Below are positions 10,463 through 22,280 of a stretch of DNA of 64,000 bases, in pieces. The stretch spans positions 17,241,363 through 17,305,362 of the forward strand of contig NC_045130.1 in assembly GCF_007655135.1 (NCBI RefSeq), in the 5' to 3' direction. The stretch is from Punica granatum. Taxonomy: Eukaryota > Streptophyta > Magnoliopsida > Myrtales > Lythraceae. The notes under the pieces were generated by a model, which made no database searches, was not told the origin of the DNA, and worked only from the letters and a program-made list of their open reading frames with translations. Made by a program: the position numbers and the translations under genes. Position 1 is the stretch's first letter, and the number at the start of each line of letters is the position of its first letter.

Positions 10463-10541
10463 TATTGAGAGGTACATCCAAGATGCACTGAATCTTCTAC
10501 ATAACTCAAGAATATCTCGGGTTAGACTTTGTAATATAATC
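10463..10541 (+). repeat. Truncated Copia LTR (unit 1)
   Basis: About 79 bases match the first part of the LTR at 23,482-23,700 and sit at the same place relative to the SINE. The rest of the Copia element is absent here, so it was either removed in unit 1 or lost at the duplication junction. Confidence 0.8.
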
Positions 10542-10694
10542 GTTCACATATAGAGCATCATCATCTATTCGGTTTGGTTGGATTGAAATTTTCTCCTGTC
10601 AGTGCAGTGCCTCCCCGGGCATCATACCATAAATAATTTCCATGGTCCCGTGAGCCTGGTAACTACCGAACTTTCAAGCTGTTTCCAATTTCAG

Positions 10695-10834
10695 GAAAGT
10701 TGAGTGAAGGAGATATTTCTCTGTTGAAACTTCCAACAATGTTGAGCACTCTGATTCAGCTTCCTATCATAATTACGGGAGCGATCTCAGCCATTTTTTC
10801 AGTCATCGTTGTTGTCAGGCTAATGAGAAAATGA
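10695..10834 (+). CDS. Terminal exon of gene X at the unit junction
   Basis: A polypyrimidine tract and TTTCAG acceptor precede a frame of 45 codons plus TGA. It reads KLSEGDISLLKLP, then MLSTLIQLPIIITGAISAIF, then SVIVVVRLMRK: a hydrophilic stretch, one long hydrophobic segment and a short basic tail. This looks like the C-terminus of a tail-anchored or single-pass membrane protein. No upstream exon can be recognised between here and the LTR remnant, so in this unit the exon is probably orphaned. The last 19 codons match 1-60, with only silent change. I cannot name the family. Confidence 0.4.
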
Positions 10835-11051
10835 AGGAGAATTTCCGAGGAAACTTGGGATCAACGGCCTGAGACTGAGTCCCCCTTTAACTTGGAACTT
10901 TTCAAGCCAATGAACTGCAACATGATATGACTAAGTCGTTTACCACTAGTAACAGTAGAGTTAGAAGCCATATATAAATTTTGATCGCACTCATTCGCTG
11001 GAAAGAAAATTCTAAATACATCCGACGTTCTTTTCCACTTCTTCATTTGCG

Positions 11052-12725
11052 ATGATCGATAGGAGATCCATTCGGATAGCGGCCATTCTCGGCCTCTTCC
11101 TCCTCCTTCCACAGGCATTTGCCGGCCGATTTCTACCCAGGGGTGAGTTTTGCTTTCATTTATTCTTTTCCCTCTCTACTCTAGGCTTTCTAGTTAAGGG
11201 ATGAACCAGAACCGGCAGCCTGCAGGAAATGGAGAATTCAACTTCAACTTCAGTTGAGCGTTAATTACTAAATTAAGTCCCATTTGATTCATGAATGAAC
11301 GTCCGGAATCGGAATTTTTCATTCCTTTTGTGAGCGTTTGTTTTAAGGTAAATGGAAATCGATTCTGGTGAATGAGGACCAGAATGGACGAGGGGAATAA
11401 AAATTAATATTTTTTTCCGATGTATCCATTCAAAAACCAAAAACCACTGATTTTTTTTTTTACTAAGTAGTGGCATCTCTAATTTATTACCTCTCCGGTA
11501 ATTTTTTTCTTTATTTTCTTTTTGGTATGCACTCTGATATTCGAAAATTTGATTAATCCCGACCAATCCAGTTCTGGCCTAATCGGCTTATATGAGTTGT
11601 TAGTTCCCTTATTTTACGGTAAGCAGGCTGCAGTTTGTAAGTTCATCCCTCTCCTGCACTTGTTGGCAGTGGGAAAGGGATTGAAGGGAATATTATTATG
11701 AACTAGTAACATGGCCCGCGCTTTACTATTTCTAATTAATATTTATGACTTAAATTTACAAATAATTATATTTAATATTTTTCCCTTCTTAAGAAGATAC
11801 AAAAATTGGCAAATTACTTCTGTTTCACTGTTTCAATAAGCTCTCTTCTTCTCAACATTTCTTTTGTTTCTTGATGAGTGATTGGGAAAAAATGAGGATA
11901 AAGATTGTTAAAAGAGATTGTCCCACACGAAAAAATTAAAGAAAAATTCTCGAATTTATAAGGATTGGGTACCACATCTTATTAACTTGATTTTTTGGAT
12001 TAGAAATGGGTCTAATCGCTTATTTCTTTTACAAAGATCGCTTAATATCAGCAGGCTAAGTAGGTCAAAGACTCAAGGTGCTAGCATTTTTTGGTTTCAC
12101 GAGTTTGATGAGAGGCATCCCAAGAGATTGAATAGGCACTATTACGGAGTTTAAACCCGTAGATGGTATAAGAAATGAATTTAACTGGAAATATTAGGGT
12201 ACAAAATGATCGGAAATGATTTTTTATTTGTTTTAATTGATTTTATTTTTTTAATTTTATGAATAATTTTTTTCTTTTAGTTTCTTTCATTGTTTTAATT
12301 AATTTTTCTTCGGTATTGAGAATATAATAAATGAATAGGGAATATGAAAGGACGTTGCACCTTCAGCTGAGGGGAAGGCGAACTCACAGCCCAAGTACAA
12401 CAACGCAATTATCAGGAGTTTGCTCTACAATTGAGCTAATAGCCCGTCGTGAGGCCTCTCGTCGAGGCCCACTATATAGACACCGTTGTTACCTACCGTA
12501 TTGCTGCCCTACCTGCACCTTCCTCTAGAGCAGGGGTAGGCTCTTGTCGAACGAACAGAGGACTCTCATTCGCAGGAGCCTACTTATATAATAATAATAA
12601 TAATAATAATAGATTATCAAACATGGGAAATTTAGTGATGTATATTTACTGTACGTGGTGCAGAGGAGGTGAGCTTCCGTGGAGCTTTTCCATATTCAGT
12701 TGAAGATGGACGCAGTTACGCCTAG
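11052..12725 (+). CDS. Gene A': unit 2 copy of gene A, stop codon supplied by a MITE
   Basis: Proposed exons are 11,052-11,142 and 12,664-12,725. Exon 1 encodes MIDRRSIRIAAILGLFLLLP, then QAFAGRFLPR, with the same phase-1 donor. Exon 2 reads EEVSFRGAFPYSVEDGRSYA and differs from gene A by one base (V to A). The hAT MITE begins at 12,723, so the TAG stop codon consists of its first three bases. The peptide is therefore unchanged in length, but the native 3' region is pushed 581 bases away. Function unknown; see gene A for the family argument. Confidence 0.42.
11519..11591 (-). mobile_element. SINE fragment (unit 2 copy)
   Basis: Orthologous to the fragment at 787-868 of unit 1, with only a few substitutions. 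Confidence 0.55.
11904..12050 (+). mobile_element. TRIM-like LTR fragment (unit 2 copy)
   Basis: Contains the blocks GATTGTCCCACACG, TTTATAAGGATTGGGTACCA and GGGTCTAATCGCTTAT in the order of a plant TRIM LTR. It is better preserved in places than its unit 1 partner at 1,188-1,325 and differs from it far more than ordinary flanking sequence does. Confidence 0.5.
12382..12445 (-). other. Plastid trnI-GAU-like fragment (unit 2 copy)
   Basis: On the minus strand the start GGGCTATTAGCTCA and the block CCTGATAATTGCGTTGTTGT are nearly plastid trnI-GAU, running past the 5' exon into the intron. It is the partner of 1,635-1,696; each copy has kept a different part intact. Confidence 0.55.
12588..12611. 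repeat. (AAT)n microsatellite
   Basis: About eight AAT repeats, found only in unit 2. Confidence 0.9.
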
Positions 12726-13295
12726 GGGTGTGCACGGGTACCGGGTATATCTGGAATCGGTTGGAACCTACCCTAACGGGTAAGGTCCGGGTAGCTCGTA
12801 TTGAAAATAGGGTAGGTTCCGAATATTAAAATTAGGAACCTGTGAAAATCGATTCCGGCTCCAGTCCCTGCCTACAGGGTACCTGGAGTCGGTTATTTAT
12901 TAAAAAAAAAGAAAGAGGAAAGAGTAAAGTTACTATCTTCTCTAATGAATTAGAATATAGGCACTTTGTTGTGTGAGATCGTATTATGAATGTTCAATTT
13001 TGTCGATGAATTGATGAGATATATTATTATTTCATTGTTGTGGATTAATCTAAATTTTGCTGATATTCTATTTGGCGTGATTACTGATTATGTATGTGAC
13101 ATTTTCGATTTTATTTTGCGAGAGAAAAAAATTTACAGGTTCCAATAGGGTATCCAGAACCTGTGGTATAATACAGGTTCCGAGTCCATGATTCAACAAA
13201 GTAGGGTCCGGTTCCAAAATCTTGGAACCTGTCCCTTACAGGGTAGGGTCCGAGTATTATGAAAAATACAGGGTACCCGGAACCGATCACACTTA
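12723..13295. mobile_element. hAT-type MITE, family 1, copy 1
   Basis: Length is 573 bp. It is flanked by the perfect 8-bp target duplication GTTACGCC (12,715-12,722 and 13,296-13,303). The left end is TAGGGGTGTGCACGGG, and the right end read in reverse is TAAGTGTGATCGGTTCC. The interior is rich in repeated GGTTCC, GGTACC and GGAACC blocks. Unit 1 keeps the empty site at 1,961-1,971. No coding capacity. It moved in after the tandem duplication. Confidence 0.93.
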
Positions 13296-13625
13296 GTTAC
13301 GCCTAGGAATATTTGATGAGAGCTAAGCAATAATTGTATGGATCGTAATTCTTTTGATGAACTATATGGACTGTATTTAATCGACGACATGTAAAGTATT
13401 TCATTACATGCAGATCATAATCGAGATCGCCGACAATGCTAATTGGTGGTGGCCTTGCTAGCAACCATTACGCACCACCACAATCGGGATCGCCGACAAT
13501 GCTAATTGGGGCGGTGGTTGCCACCGGTGAGACACCAAGAGACTCGAGAGGACTCAAAACTATTATGATCGAATTCCAATAAGATGCTTTGTAATTTGGA
13601 TATTCTGTAATTTCTTTTATAGATT

Positions 13626-14768
13626 CCTCTCAGTGGTTTTCTGCTTCTTCTTTTTTTTTTTTTTTTTTTTTGTGGCGTGCTAGAGACGCAATAAGCTTGT
13701 TGCTTAGCGAACGTTTGTTTATATATAAATTCCTCTGATCAACCGGAAAATTTTTACGAGGATGCATCGTTGATTTTACCATGAATGCGTATGTTCTGTA
13801 TGACTTATATACACCATTCACAAGTTTCTTCGGGTTGCCGTTGCTTTTCAGTAAAAGAGGATTAACCGTTGAGGAAACTTAAGAGAAAAGAGATTAAGGA
13901 AACAGTCATACGCTTCATAGCATAGATGGTGCTATTATTTTTAAATTCCACGATATATTAAATGTAGAAAATAATCTCTAGTACTTATTGATCTACATAC
14001 AAGATGGCCCCATTAATTGTCTTGCTTATCTATCAAAATCATATACGTGCTCCTCAATTTGCCTTTCCCTTATGCCCTATACTGTCTGTGGGCTTTTCTT
14101 GTGAGCTTGGAACGGAAAAAAAAAATGTTGGAATCATTCAGAGACTCGATTTCATCACAAGGGTTGTGGGAAGTCCAGTCGTGGGAACTCGGGAAGTTGT
14201 GCCATTCTTCCCAAGTCCGGAGTGTACATATCCGACATTCATATGTAGAGCATACGGATCATTAATTCAGTTCGATCGGTTTGATTGAAATCCTCTCTTG
14301 TCAGTGTAATTCCTCCCCGCTCATCGCGCCATAACTAGTTTTCATAAGTCTTCAAGCCAAACTATAGTTCGAGACATCAAAGGTTGTTTGGTACAGATTC
14401 ATCTGGAAATTCCACCCAAGTATTCCAAGGCATAGGCTTATCACTTTGTTAGTAGTATTGAAAGCGGAAGTCAAGAAACAGAGAAGGTAGAAGCTATGAG
14501 AAAGGTTCTGTTTTTCATTAATTTCGTCAGTCATAGTTACAAGTACATATATATGCTGGAGATCTAATGGTTCGTCCTAGAGATACAGTAGAATCAAAAG
14601 ACAAACTAACAGTAAATACAACATGAGATTACATGGACTAAATCTCCTCAAGCTTGATTCGATCCTTCTGTTGAAACAGTGGAGAAAAATCCTCCACGGA
14701 ATTCAAATGAGTGTCTTCAATATTGAACAAATTGCGTACTTTTGACAGGACAAGCCAGGGCAGGGGCT
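13626..14768. other. Unit 2-specific insertion of about 1.1 kb
   Basis: The flanks join directly in unit 1 at about 3,192. The insert starts near a 20-plus base T-run at about 13,650. No coding region is supported. Its part at 14,235-14,345 resembles 10,545-10,640, the sequence just before the gene X exon, so it may be a second-hand piece of the same locus and not a transposon. Confidence 0.6.
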
Positions 14769-14959
14769 CCATTGATCCTCGCTGGTTAATGAGCGGGGAT
14801 GGGATTCACGTGTGGTTGCAGGGCACCGACAATTTTCAAGAAACTGCTCTCAACTGAGCCATTGAGAGAATCTGATAAAATCATAAAAGGAAGGGGCTGT
14901 GAATCCAATAATCGAGTTTGCTCACAGGCATGGAAGCATGCCTCTTTTCAGCCCATTTA

Positions 14960-16062
14960 GGAAATTCATCGGCCGCCCAACTGAAAATTCTCCTTGGGCC
15001 ATATCCAAACAAGTAGTGGTGGGATCCTCTTGTTTCGTGGGTCCGGCTTTTCTTCATCTGTAGAAATCTTTTGTGTATCGAAGCATACTGCATGGATCCA
15101 TCGTCTGCTACAACTACTTCGACATGCACAACAGCCTTTCGTACATAAGAGAGTCCCCAGTCTCATTCACGAACTGCATTAGACGCTGATTTCAAAATAA
15201 ATCTTCTTTCCGGTTCGACGTCCTCATTTTCATCCGAGTCTTTGCATTCACATGCACCAAGTAGTTTCTCACTTGCATTGAAAATCAACTCGACCGGAAC
15301 ATTAAATAAGAAACGTGAAGTATGGTCTGGAAACTAGTATGACTTTGGGTTTTCTACTACAATTTCGGACACTAACAACTAATTGGTTCCAACCCTCTTG
15401 CAAATATAGACTAATGACTTTTATTTTTATTTGACCTCTAGGAGCATCTCTGATGGGATTGGGCGTTCCATTCAGGCTACATCAGCGAAATGGGACGGCC
15501 CATTTTGCTGCCCTCGATTGGAGTAGCTTTTATAAAAGGAACCGGTTCCATTTTCGGCCACTCGAATCCTAAGATTCAGTAGATTACATGATATCTTTAA
15601 CATATGTAAGGTCGATTTTATATTTTGGGTATATATATATATATTAATATACTTTCGGTCTATATCTAAGAAACTATTACGTGTGGTCGAGTTTTCTCCA
15701 ATCTCTATTAGTTACCAAGAATTCTATATGGTAGACAAATATCTGAAAATTGTTTACACGTCCTCATAAAATAAAATAAAAATCTAGTTGCACAAACGGT
15801 GATAGAAGCGTTCAAGGCTGAGCCAACTTGAATAGTGTAATAGCGAAACATGCATAATCAATATATTTTGGTTCAGGTGATTCGACACATCTTTTTCTTA
15901 ATTAAAGGACTCGGATATTTTGAATAAAGAAAATTCATGTTTGGCCAGCTTCATGACTAACTGAAGATTCTATACATTATAAACTGACTAAGCACGTCAG
16001 GCTTGACTTTGTCAAAGTATTTGGTCACACGGAGATTTGTGGAGTATTTTTTTGACCACTCG
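14960..16062. other. Upstream region of gene B'
   Basis: Collinear with about 3,400-3,910 of unit 1 plus inserted AT-rich sequence at about 15,430-15,960. No gene is supported. A TATATATAAAT box at 16,063-16,073 lies about 32 bases before the start codon of gene B'. Confidence 0.5.
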
Positions 16063-16104
16063 ATATATATAAATCCTTTGGTTTTTCCAAGTTCATCGTT
16101 CGCA

Positions 16105-16436
16105 ATGACCGGTGGAAGATTCATGGCGATAGCAGCTATCCTCGGTCTCTTCCTCCTTCCGCTGGCATTTGCTGGACGACTTCTACCCCGGGGTGAGTAT
16201 ACTTTTCTAAGGTTAAACCAGAACCTGAACCCTGTAGGGCCTGGATTACTAGCCGTGGGGAGTCTATTAATGACGAAGTTAATTGTTTTGTAGATGAAGT
16301 GCACATCCGTGGCATTTTACCATCGTCAGTTGGTCATCTGCGGGCACGCAGTTACGTACATAATCTCAATCCATGCACGCCTTGTCTTTCGATCCATGTT
16401 CAAACTCCAGATACCAAATCTACTGAAATCTTTTAA
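16105..16436 (+). CDS. Gene B': unit 2 copy of gene B
   Basis: Proposed exons are 16,105-16,192 and 16,294-16,436, with a 101-base intron, giving 76 aa. The signal peptide is MTGGRFMAIAAILGLFLLPL then AFAG. The mature part reads RLLPRDEVHIRGILPSSVGH, then LRARSYVHNLNPCTPC, and ends KSTEIF. Compared with gene B it has an in-frame insertion of two codons (L-N), three conservative or single-base replacements in exon 2, and otherwise silent changes. Retention of frame, splice sites and the CTPC motif supports coding. The family is unrecognised. Confidence 0.5.
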
Positions 16437-16633
16437 AAAATGATGTGTCTCCCACGGGGATAAGATATACCTCTGATGATTTTTTGTGATAAATTTTTAC
16501 AAGAATTTTTTAATTTCCCCTTTTATAAAAATGAATTTTGATTGTGAAACTTTTTTAACTCCTAAACTTATTTGCCCTAATGGAATCTGACTTGCCAAAA
16601 TACAATATCTGTGAATTTTATGTATACATGCAG

Positions 16634-16803
16634 GGATGATAGACGTGATACATAGACATCCACCACCACGTATGGGGGGACAGGCTTCTACGTACGCACT
16701 TCTAACTACGCTACTCGCGGTGTTTCGTAAATTCTTTTTCCTATATATTTACAAGCGCATGACTTATTGTACTTTTTGTTGGCTCTATGTTTTTAAACGC
16801 TAA
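16634..16803 (+). CDS. Candidate alternative terminal exon 2b of gene B' (hypervariable)
   Basis: The acceptor TATACATGCAG is identical to that in unit 1. The phase-1 frame reads GMIDVIHRHPPPRMGGQ, then YALL and LLAVFRKF. The first 59 bases align without a gap to 4,517-4,575 but differ at about 25 sites. After FRKF the frame departs from unit 1 because of a 16-base deletion, ending at TAA 16,801-16,803. Only phase and divergence pattern support it; it may be noncoding. Confidence 0.28.
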
Positions 16804-16987
16804 AACTCCTATGCATGCCGTTTTAATAAGTTTCAGTTTACTACTCATTAAAATATCTACTTTTTTTCATAATAATTTTTTAATATGTATTGATTTTTTA
16901 GTAATTATCGTAAAAATGTTTTCATTAAGTAAAATAGTAATTGGTGAATTAATTTTTTTTTAAGAAAAGAAAATTATGAGATGAGAG

Positions 16988-17660
16988 TAAGAGTGGGTAT
17001 GGGATGGGATGGTTCAGTTTTAAGTGCTAACCGTACCGGTGCAGAATTTCTAGTAATGAAATTTTCCTAACCGAAACCGATCCCGTAACCATATTACAAT
17101 CACAAATCCTTCCCGAAAAATAACCAATTTTTAAGTTCAATTAACCAAACCGTCCTGAATTAAGAAAATTAGAAGTAAAGTCTAAATTTATAGAGTCTAA
17201 TCATTCTACAAGAGTGCAATCAACACTAAATAAAGTGTAAAAAATACAAACAAGCACGTTTTTATTTACTAATCAAACTTTTACGAAGTTCTAATTACAC
17301 AAAAATATCAAAATTCCCATCATTACTCAACATCTCTCAATCTTCTACATAATGACTAGATGATTTTTTAGATTTCTTTTCCAAGTTTTTTCTTAAGAAA
17401 AAAGAAAGTGGAAATATTTCAACTCAAATCTATATATAAATATAATAAAATATATATTTTATATATCTTTATATATATTCGGAACGGGATGGTTAACCAC
17501 CATTTTTAAAATTAGAAACCGCAACCGTCCCAAAAACAAATAATTTGAGAAATTAGGAACCGATTTTTTTTCCCGAAACAGAATAACTTGGTTATTTTTC
17601 TCTTCAGAGCAGAGAGGTTATCGAGATGGTTTGGTTATCGGTTATTTTTGCACAACCCTA
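16988..17660. mobile_element. hAT-type MITE, family 2 (unit 2 copy)
   Basis: Length is 673 bp, with the same GATGAGAG target duplication (16,980-16,987 and 17,661-17,668) and related ends as the copy at 4,892-5,561. It was inherited through the tandem duplication and was not a second insertion. Confidence 0.9.
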
Positions 17661-17772
17661 GATGAGAGGGAGAAATGGCAATTGGGGATTGAACGTGAGG
17701 GAGGTGAGAGAGGAGATAGAAGAAAAGAGGAGAAAGTGGGAGAAAATTAGGGGAAGAGAAAGAAATGGGTAG

Positions 17773-18210
17773 TTAAGAAGAAGCTTAAAATTACTAATAT
17801 AGCCATAACTTCCTTAATATCTAATGCTATTAATTTTTTTATTTTATTGATAGGTATTTTTGGGATAATAAAAGTTACTTCAACTGTCATTCTTTTTCCC
17901 TGATTTTCTTTTAAAAATTTCAAGGAACTTTTTTTAAAAAAATATTGACTGTCTAGGTTTAACCTGATTAATCTTCCGGATCTTGGGAATCTCCCGCGAC
18001 ACTTGGGACGGATAAACTAGCCAATTGACCTAGCAGGTGATTCTCAAGGCGTTTCGAATTTGGGATGTATTACTGATTTCCTCACCCCCCACCCTCTTTC
18101 GGGTAAAGGTTTTAGGTAGTGAAGAATTATGAACTCCCAATATGTAATTCATAAATAAATAGATGTGTGCCCAACCGAATTCAGGTGGGTTGTGGAGGAC
18201 AAGGGAAACG
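17773..18210. other. Unit 2-specific insertion of about 440 bp
   Basis: Unit 1 lacks this stretch between GGGTAGT and GGCTGAGAGAGAAAAGCG at about 5,650-5,680. No coding frame or clear terminal repeats are seen. Confidence 0.5.
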
Positions 18211-19609
18211 GTGGGGTGGCTGAGAGAGAAAAGCGTGGAAGAGGAAATAACGAGCAGGTGGGGATGGTGGTTAAGAAAATATTTAATATTTTTGAATTTG
18301 ATAGTTGTTAATTAATTATTACGTCAGTTTATGATAAATATTTTCGAAAATTAAAAAGTAGACCAAATCTTTTCTTCTCATATTTCTAATAGTAAGATTT
18401 TGTGTCTCAGTCAGTTATTTTTTGGTTGGTTTTAGTAAATTGTCCTCATTATCTTTAAACAATATTTGGAGGAAGGAAAAATATAACATTAACCACTTAA
18501 TTGGATTGCGGGGTGGAAAGAGTTATGTGGGGATGAATTATGAAGAGTTATTATACATAACTAGTCATTTCACTCGCGCGTTGTGGGAAAGTGTTATTCA
18601 TGGTAGGAATTTTTATAATTTATTATACTGAGTCTTTAAAAATTTTGTTTGGTTTATAATTATAAAATTAATTCTTTGATAATCATTAAAATAATAATGA
18701 ACAAAGAATGTTAAATTCATTGTGTTAGATTTGTTCTATTAAATACTTTATTTACATAAAAAAAAATTATATTATTCACTTAAAAAGCATTATTTATATA
18801 TTTTACAAAAAAATATTAGTAAAATCACATGAATAAAATTATTTAATTAAAGTAATTAATTAATACTTATTAGTTTTTTAAAAAACTCTTAATTTTCAAT
18901 AATGAAATTGTAGAAGTATTTACATTTATATCCTCTATACAATAATAAGTTACTCATCGAACTTAAATGTTTCAACTTTAAGTAAATTTAGTAAAAATAG
19001 AGACTAAATTTAGTCCATTCATTTAATGAACTTTTAAATAAATAAATTCTTTTAGCATCATTTTTAATTTCTAAGTATATATAATATTGATATAGAACTT
19101 GTAATAGTTTTTAAATATTTCTAGACATTCTTACAATTTCAATTATGTAAGTAATTACTTATGTAAAATAATTTTAAAAAATATTTCCCCATCCTTTTTA
19201 AACTGAAAAATCTATTACAGTTTCAAAAATATAATTAAGCATTTTTAGAATTGAAAATTGGAAAAGTAAATAATTTAAATTAATCAAATTTCAAAAGATA
19301 TATTTATTACTAAATTGTATGAACTCTTAAATCAATTCACTTGAATGATTTTTTAAATATTTTTTAAGTGTATTTAATATTGGTATAGAAATTTCTTATA
19401 GTTCATAGATATTCTAGTAAATATAATTTTACTTGTTAAATCGAGAATTGAAAAATGGAAATAATTTTAGTAGATTGAATTGATATAAGTATATTATCGT
19501 TATAAACAATTAATTATTTATGCACTAATTATTAATTAATGTATTAAAGAGGGTAGAGAAGATAATTAAAATTTGAGTAAGTAGAGACTAAGGACTTGAC
19601 ACATAGCAC

Positions 19610-20167
19610 TATGGGTGATTGGTTTCGAGTACCCTGTATTTTTCACGATACCTGAACCCTACCATGTAAGGGACATGTTCCAAGATTTTAGAACCGGACC
19701 CTACCATGTTGAATCATGGAACCGGAACCTGTATTATACCACAGGTTCCGAGTACCCTGTTGGAACCTGTAAATTTTTTTCTCTTGCTCAATAAAATCAA
19801 AAATTTCATATACATAATCAGTAATCATGCCAAATATAATATCAACAAAGATTTAGATTAATCCATAACAAAAAAATATATATGTCTCATCAATCCATCG
19901 ACAAAATTAAACATCTATAATACGATCCCGCACAACAAAGTGTGTTTGTTCTGATTCATTAGAAGAGATAGTAACTTTACTTTTTCCTCTTTTTTTTAAT
20001 AAATAATCGATTTCATAGGCAGGAACTGGAACTGGAACCGATTTTCATCGATTCCTGATTTTAATACCCGGAACCTATTCTATTTTCAATACGAGCTATT
20101 CGGACTCTACCCTAACGGGTAGGTTCCGACCAGTTCCGAGTATACCCAGTACCCGTGCACACCCTTA
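19610..20167. mobile_element. hAT-type MITE, family 1, copy 2 (inverted)
   Basis: Length is 558 bp and it is the reverse complement of the family 1 copy at 12,723-13,295. It is flanked by the perfect 8-bp target duplication CATAGCAC (19,602-19,609 and 20,168-20,175). Its right end read in reverse is TAAGGGTGTGCACGGGTAC. Unit 1 has the empty site at about 7,065-7,072. Confidence 0.93.
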
Positions 20168-22280
20168 CATAGCACCACCTTGTAAATCCTGAAATGACAC
20201 AAGACGCAGCCTCATTAATGTACTTTTTCGTTTTGCTATTGTATAGCAATATATAGATATATAGATATACTATCTAAATAAGCTATAAATATAGGAGTAA
20301 GAATGTAAATTTACACATTTTGAACACGCATCTCTCTTCTATCTCCTGTCCTTGAATACTTATGTCCCATCTCCACTTTACCACTTCTCTCCGTTACTTT
20401 TGCTCTCTTTTAGTATTATTTATTTTCTTTGTTTTTTCTTTATAACTTTTACCCACAATTTTTTATTTTTATTGGATCCGGTATTATATGGTTGAGTAAC
20501 ATCAAACACAAAATTTTAGTTCCTAAAAAGAATTTTGTAAACTTCTAATTCATGCATTTTTTTTGTTTAATATTAATTGAGACTTGTATATTACATTGCA
20601 AGTGGCATCTAAAAATTCTACTAATAATTATCCTAAATAAAAAAATTCCACTTATAATGACATGAGCTGTAATTCACACAATATTAAGGGATTATTTAAT
20701 ATATGTGAGTGTTATAGGAGGATTATTAAGCACGCATTTTTTGAGGATTTAGCAATTTTTGTAATTTAATTTGTTCTTTCTAATACAAATATTGACAACC
20801 TTTCTTATTTCCCTTTTTCTTTTATCTTTGGAACTATGATTTACCGGTAACTCATGGAATCTGAATGCACTCTTCTTGAGTTTTATTATACTCTCCTAAT
20901 ATTAATCCATCCAAAAGTCCTCCCAATTCAAAAATATTGCTCGCAATGACGTGAGGTTGTAATTTCATCAATATTCTTGAGCTTATGTAATAAATTAAAG
21001 AATTATTACTGATTTAAAATATGTTTACTTTTAGAAAGTTCTTCATTTTTCCCAAAAAATTGAGTTAAATTTATTATACATGCATTATGCTTTATTTCAA
21101 AAGATAAAATCGAGTTAAATTGTTATATGCATCATTGAGGTTAAAAATTTATCATGTATAAGTTATTTTTTGTTAAGAATATTTCTCAAAAACAAATTCT
21201 AACTAAACATTAGTAAATATAATTTCATATTTTTCTACGAAGAAATAAATTTAGAAAGGACGTGGAAAATAGAGATGGAAATAGAGAATTCCTTTTCTAA
21301 ACTAAAATTTTCAATTTTTCTTTTTCTTTTCCTTTTCTAAATATGTTTCTCCACTGAAAAGTATAAAGAATATGTTTATTAATGTTAAGTTAGAAAATTT
21401 TCAAATGTGAGAATAATTGGAATGGTCACCATTAAAAAATGATATAAATTAAATTTATAAATGGAAAAGTCAATAGAAAAGGAAATAAAATATAAAAAAA
21501 ATAGATGAATGATTTTTTTTTGCAGGGACTAATGAAAAGAGAAATAAAAAAAAAAGAGATTCTTTAATCTATATATATAATTGGGAATAGTGGAGAAGAA
21601 GATTTTCTATGAAAAATTAATTCATTTCAATAACTAGTAATTTTCTTGCAATGCTTTATTTTTTAGAAAACTTTCTGAGAAAATTGAAAGAATTCTTCAA
21701 AAGTAAACCGGCAAAGCATGTTTTACTTAATTTTTCCTGATATTGATCCCACCTTGATTGATCATCTCTCCTTAGATTTCTGTTTCGTTCGCAAATAAGC
21801 CACCTTTTGGTTGCCGTTGCCTGTTCAGGTCCTTTGACGACATCTTCTGGTTTCTTTCTTGAAATTTTCATCTTGCGTTGCATTTGCTTGTGACATGCTA
21901 AGGTTTTCAATGGATTGCTAATGTAAATTTTCTTTTTTCTAAATCCCCGAATTCCCAGTCATATCTCTATTTGTTCCTCGATTTGGAGTGCCATGTTTTG
22001 GAAAAAGGGGGAAAAAAAAAGAGGACATTCAGGAAGTGCCGTGTTCGTCGTTCAGTGAAACTTAACGATTTGGATAAAAAATGATATGGAACTTATGATT
22101 TCTAAAATTAAACTTTGAACATTTATATAATTTTTTTAAATTAAACAAACAGCAAAAAAATCTCTATTAAGAAAGCAATGTAACGTACAGCAAAAATCTA
22201 GTTAAGTTAAATTTACAAGAGTTTTTTGTTCTCTTCTATTAATTAGGCGATCGCTTAAATGAAATATTATTCTCTTGCAG

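Larger units (their letters stand above)
1..10773 (+). repeat. Tandem duplication, unit 1
   Basis: Position 1 onward matches position 10,774 onward nearly base for base, and long blocks stay collinear. Examples are 240-780 with 11,000-11,520, 3,200-5,000 with 14,760-17,090, 5,770-7,850 with 18,300-21,060 (allowing for an inserted element), and 8,080-10,540 with 21,080-23,560. Sequence found in unit 1 but not in unit 2 includes about 2,097-2,990 and about 7,855-8,070. The unit carries gene X's end, genes A and B, candidate exon C, a hAT MITE, a SINE and a Copia LTR remnant. Confidence 0.96.
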
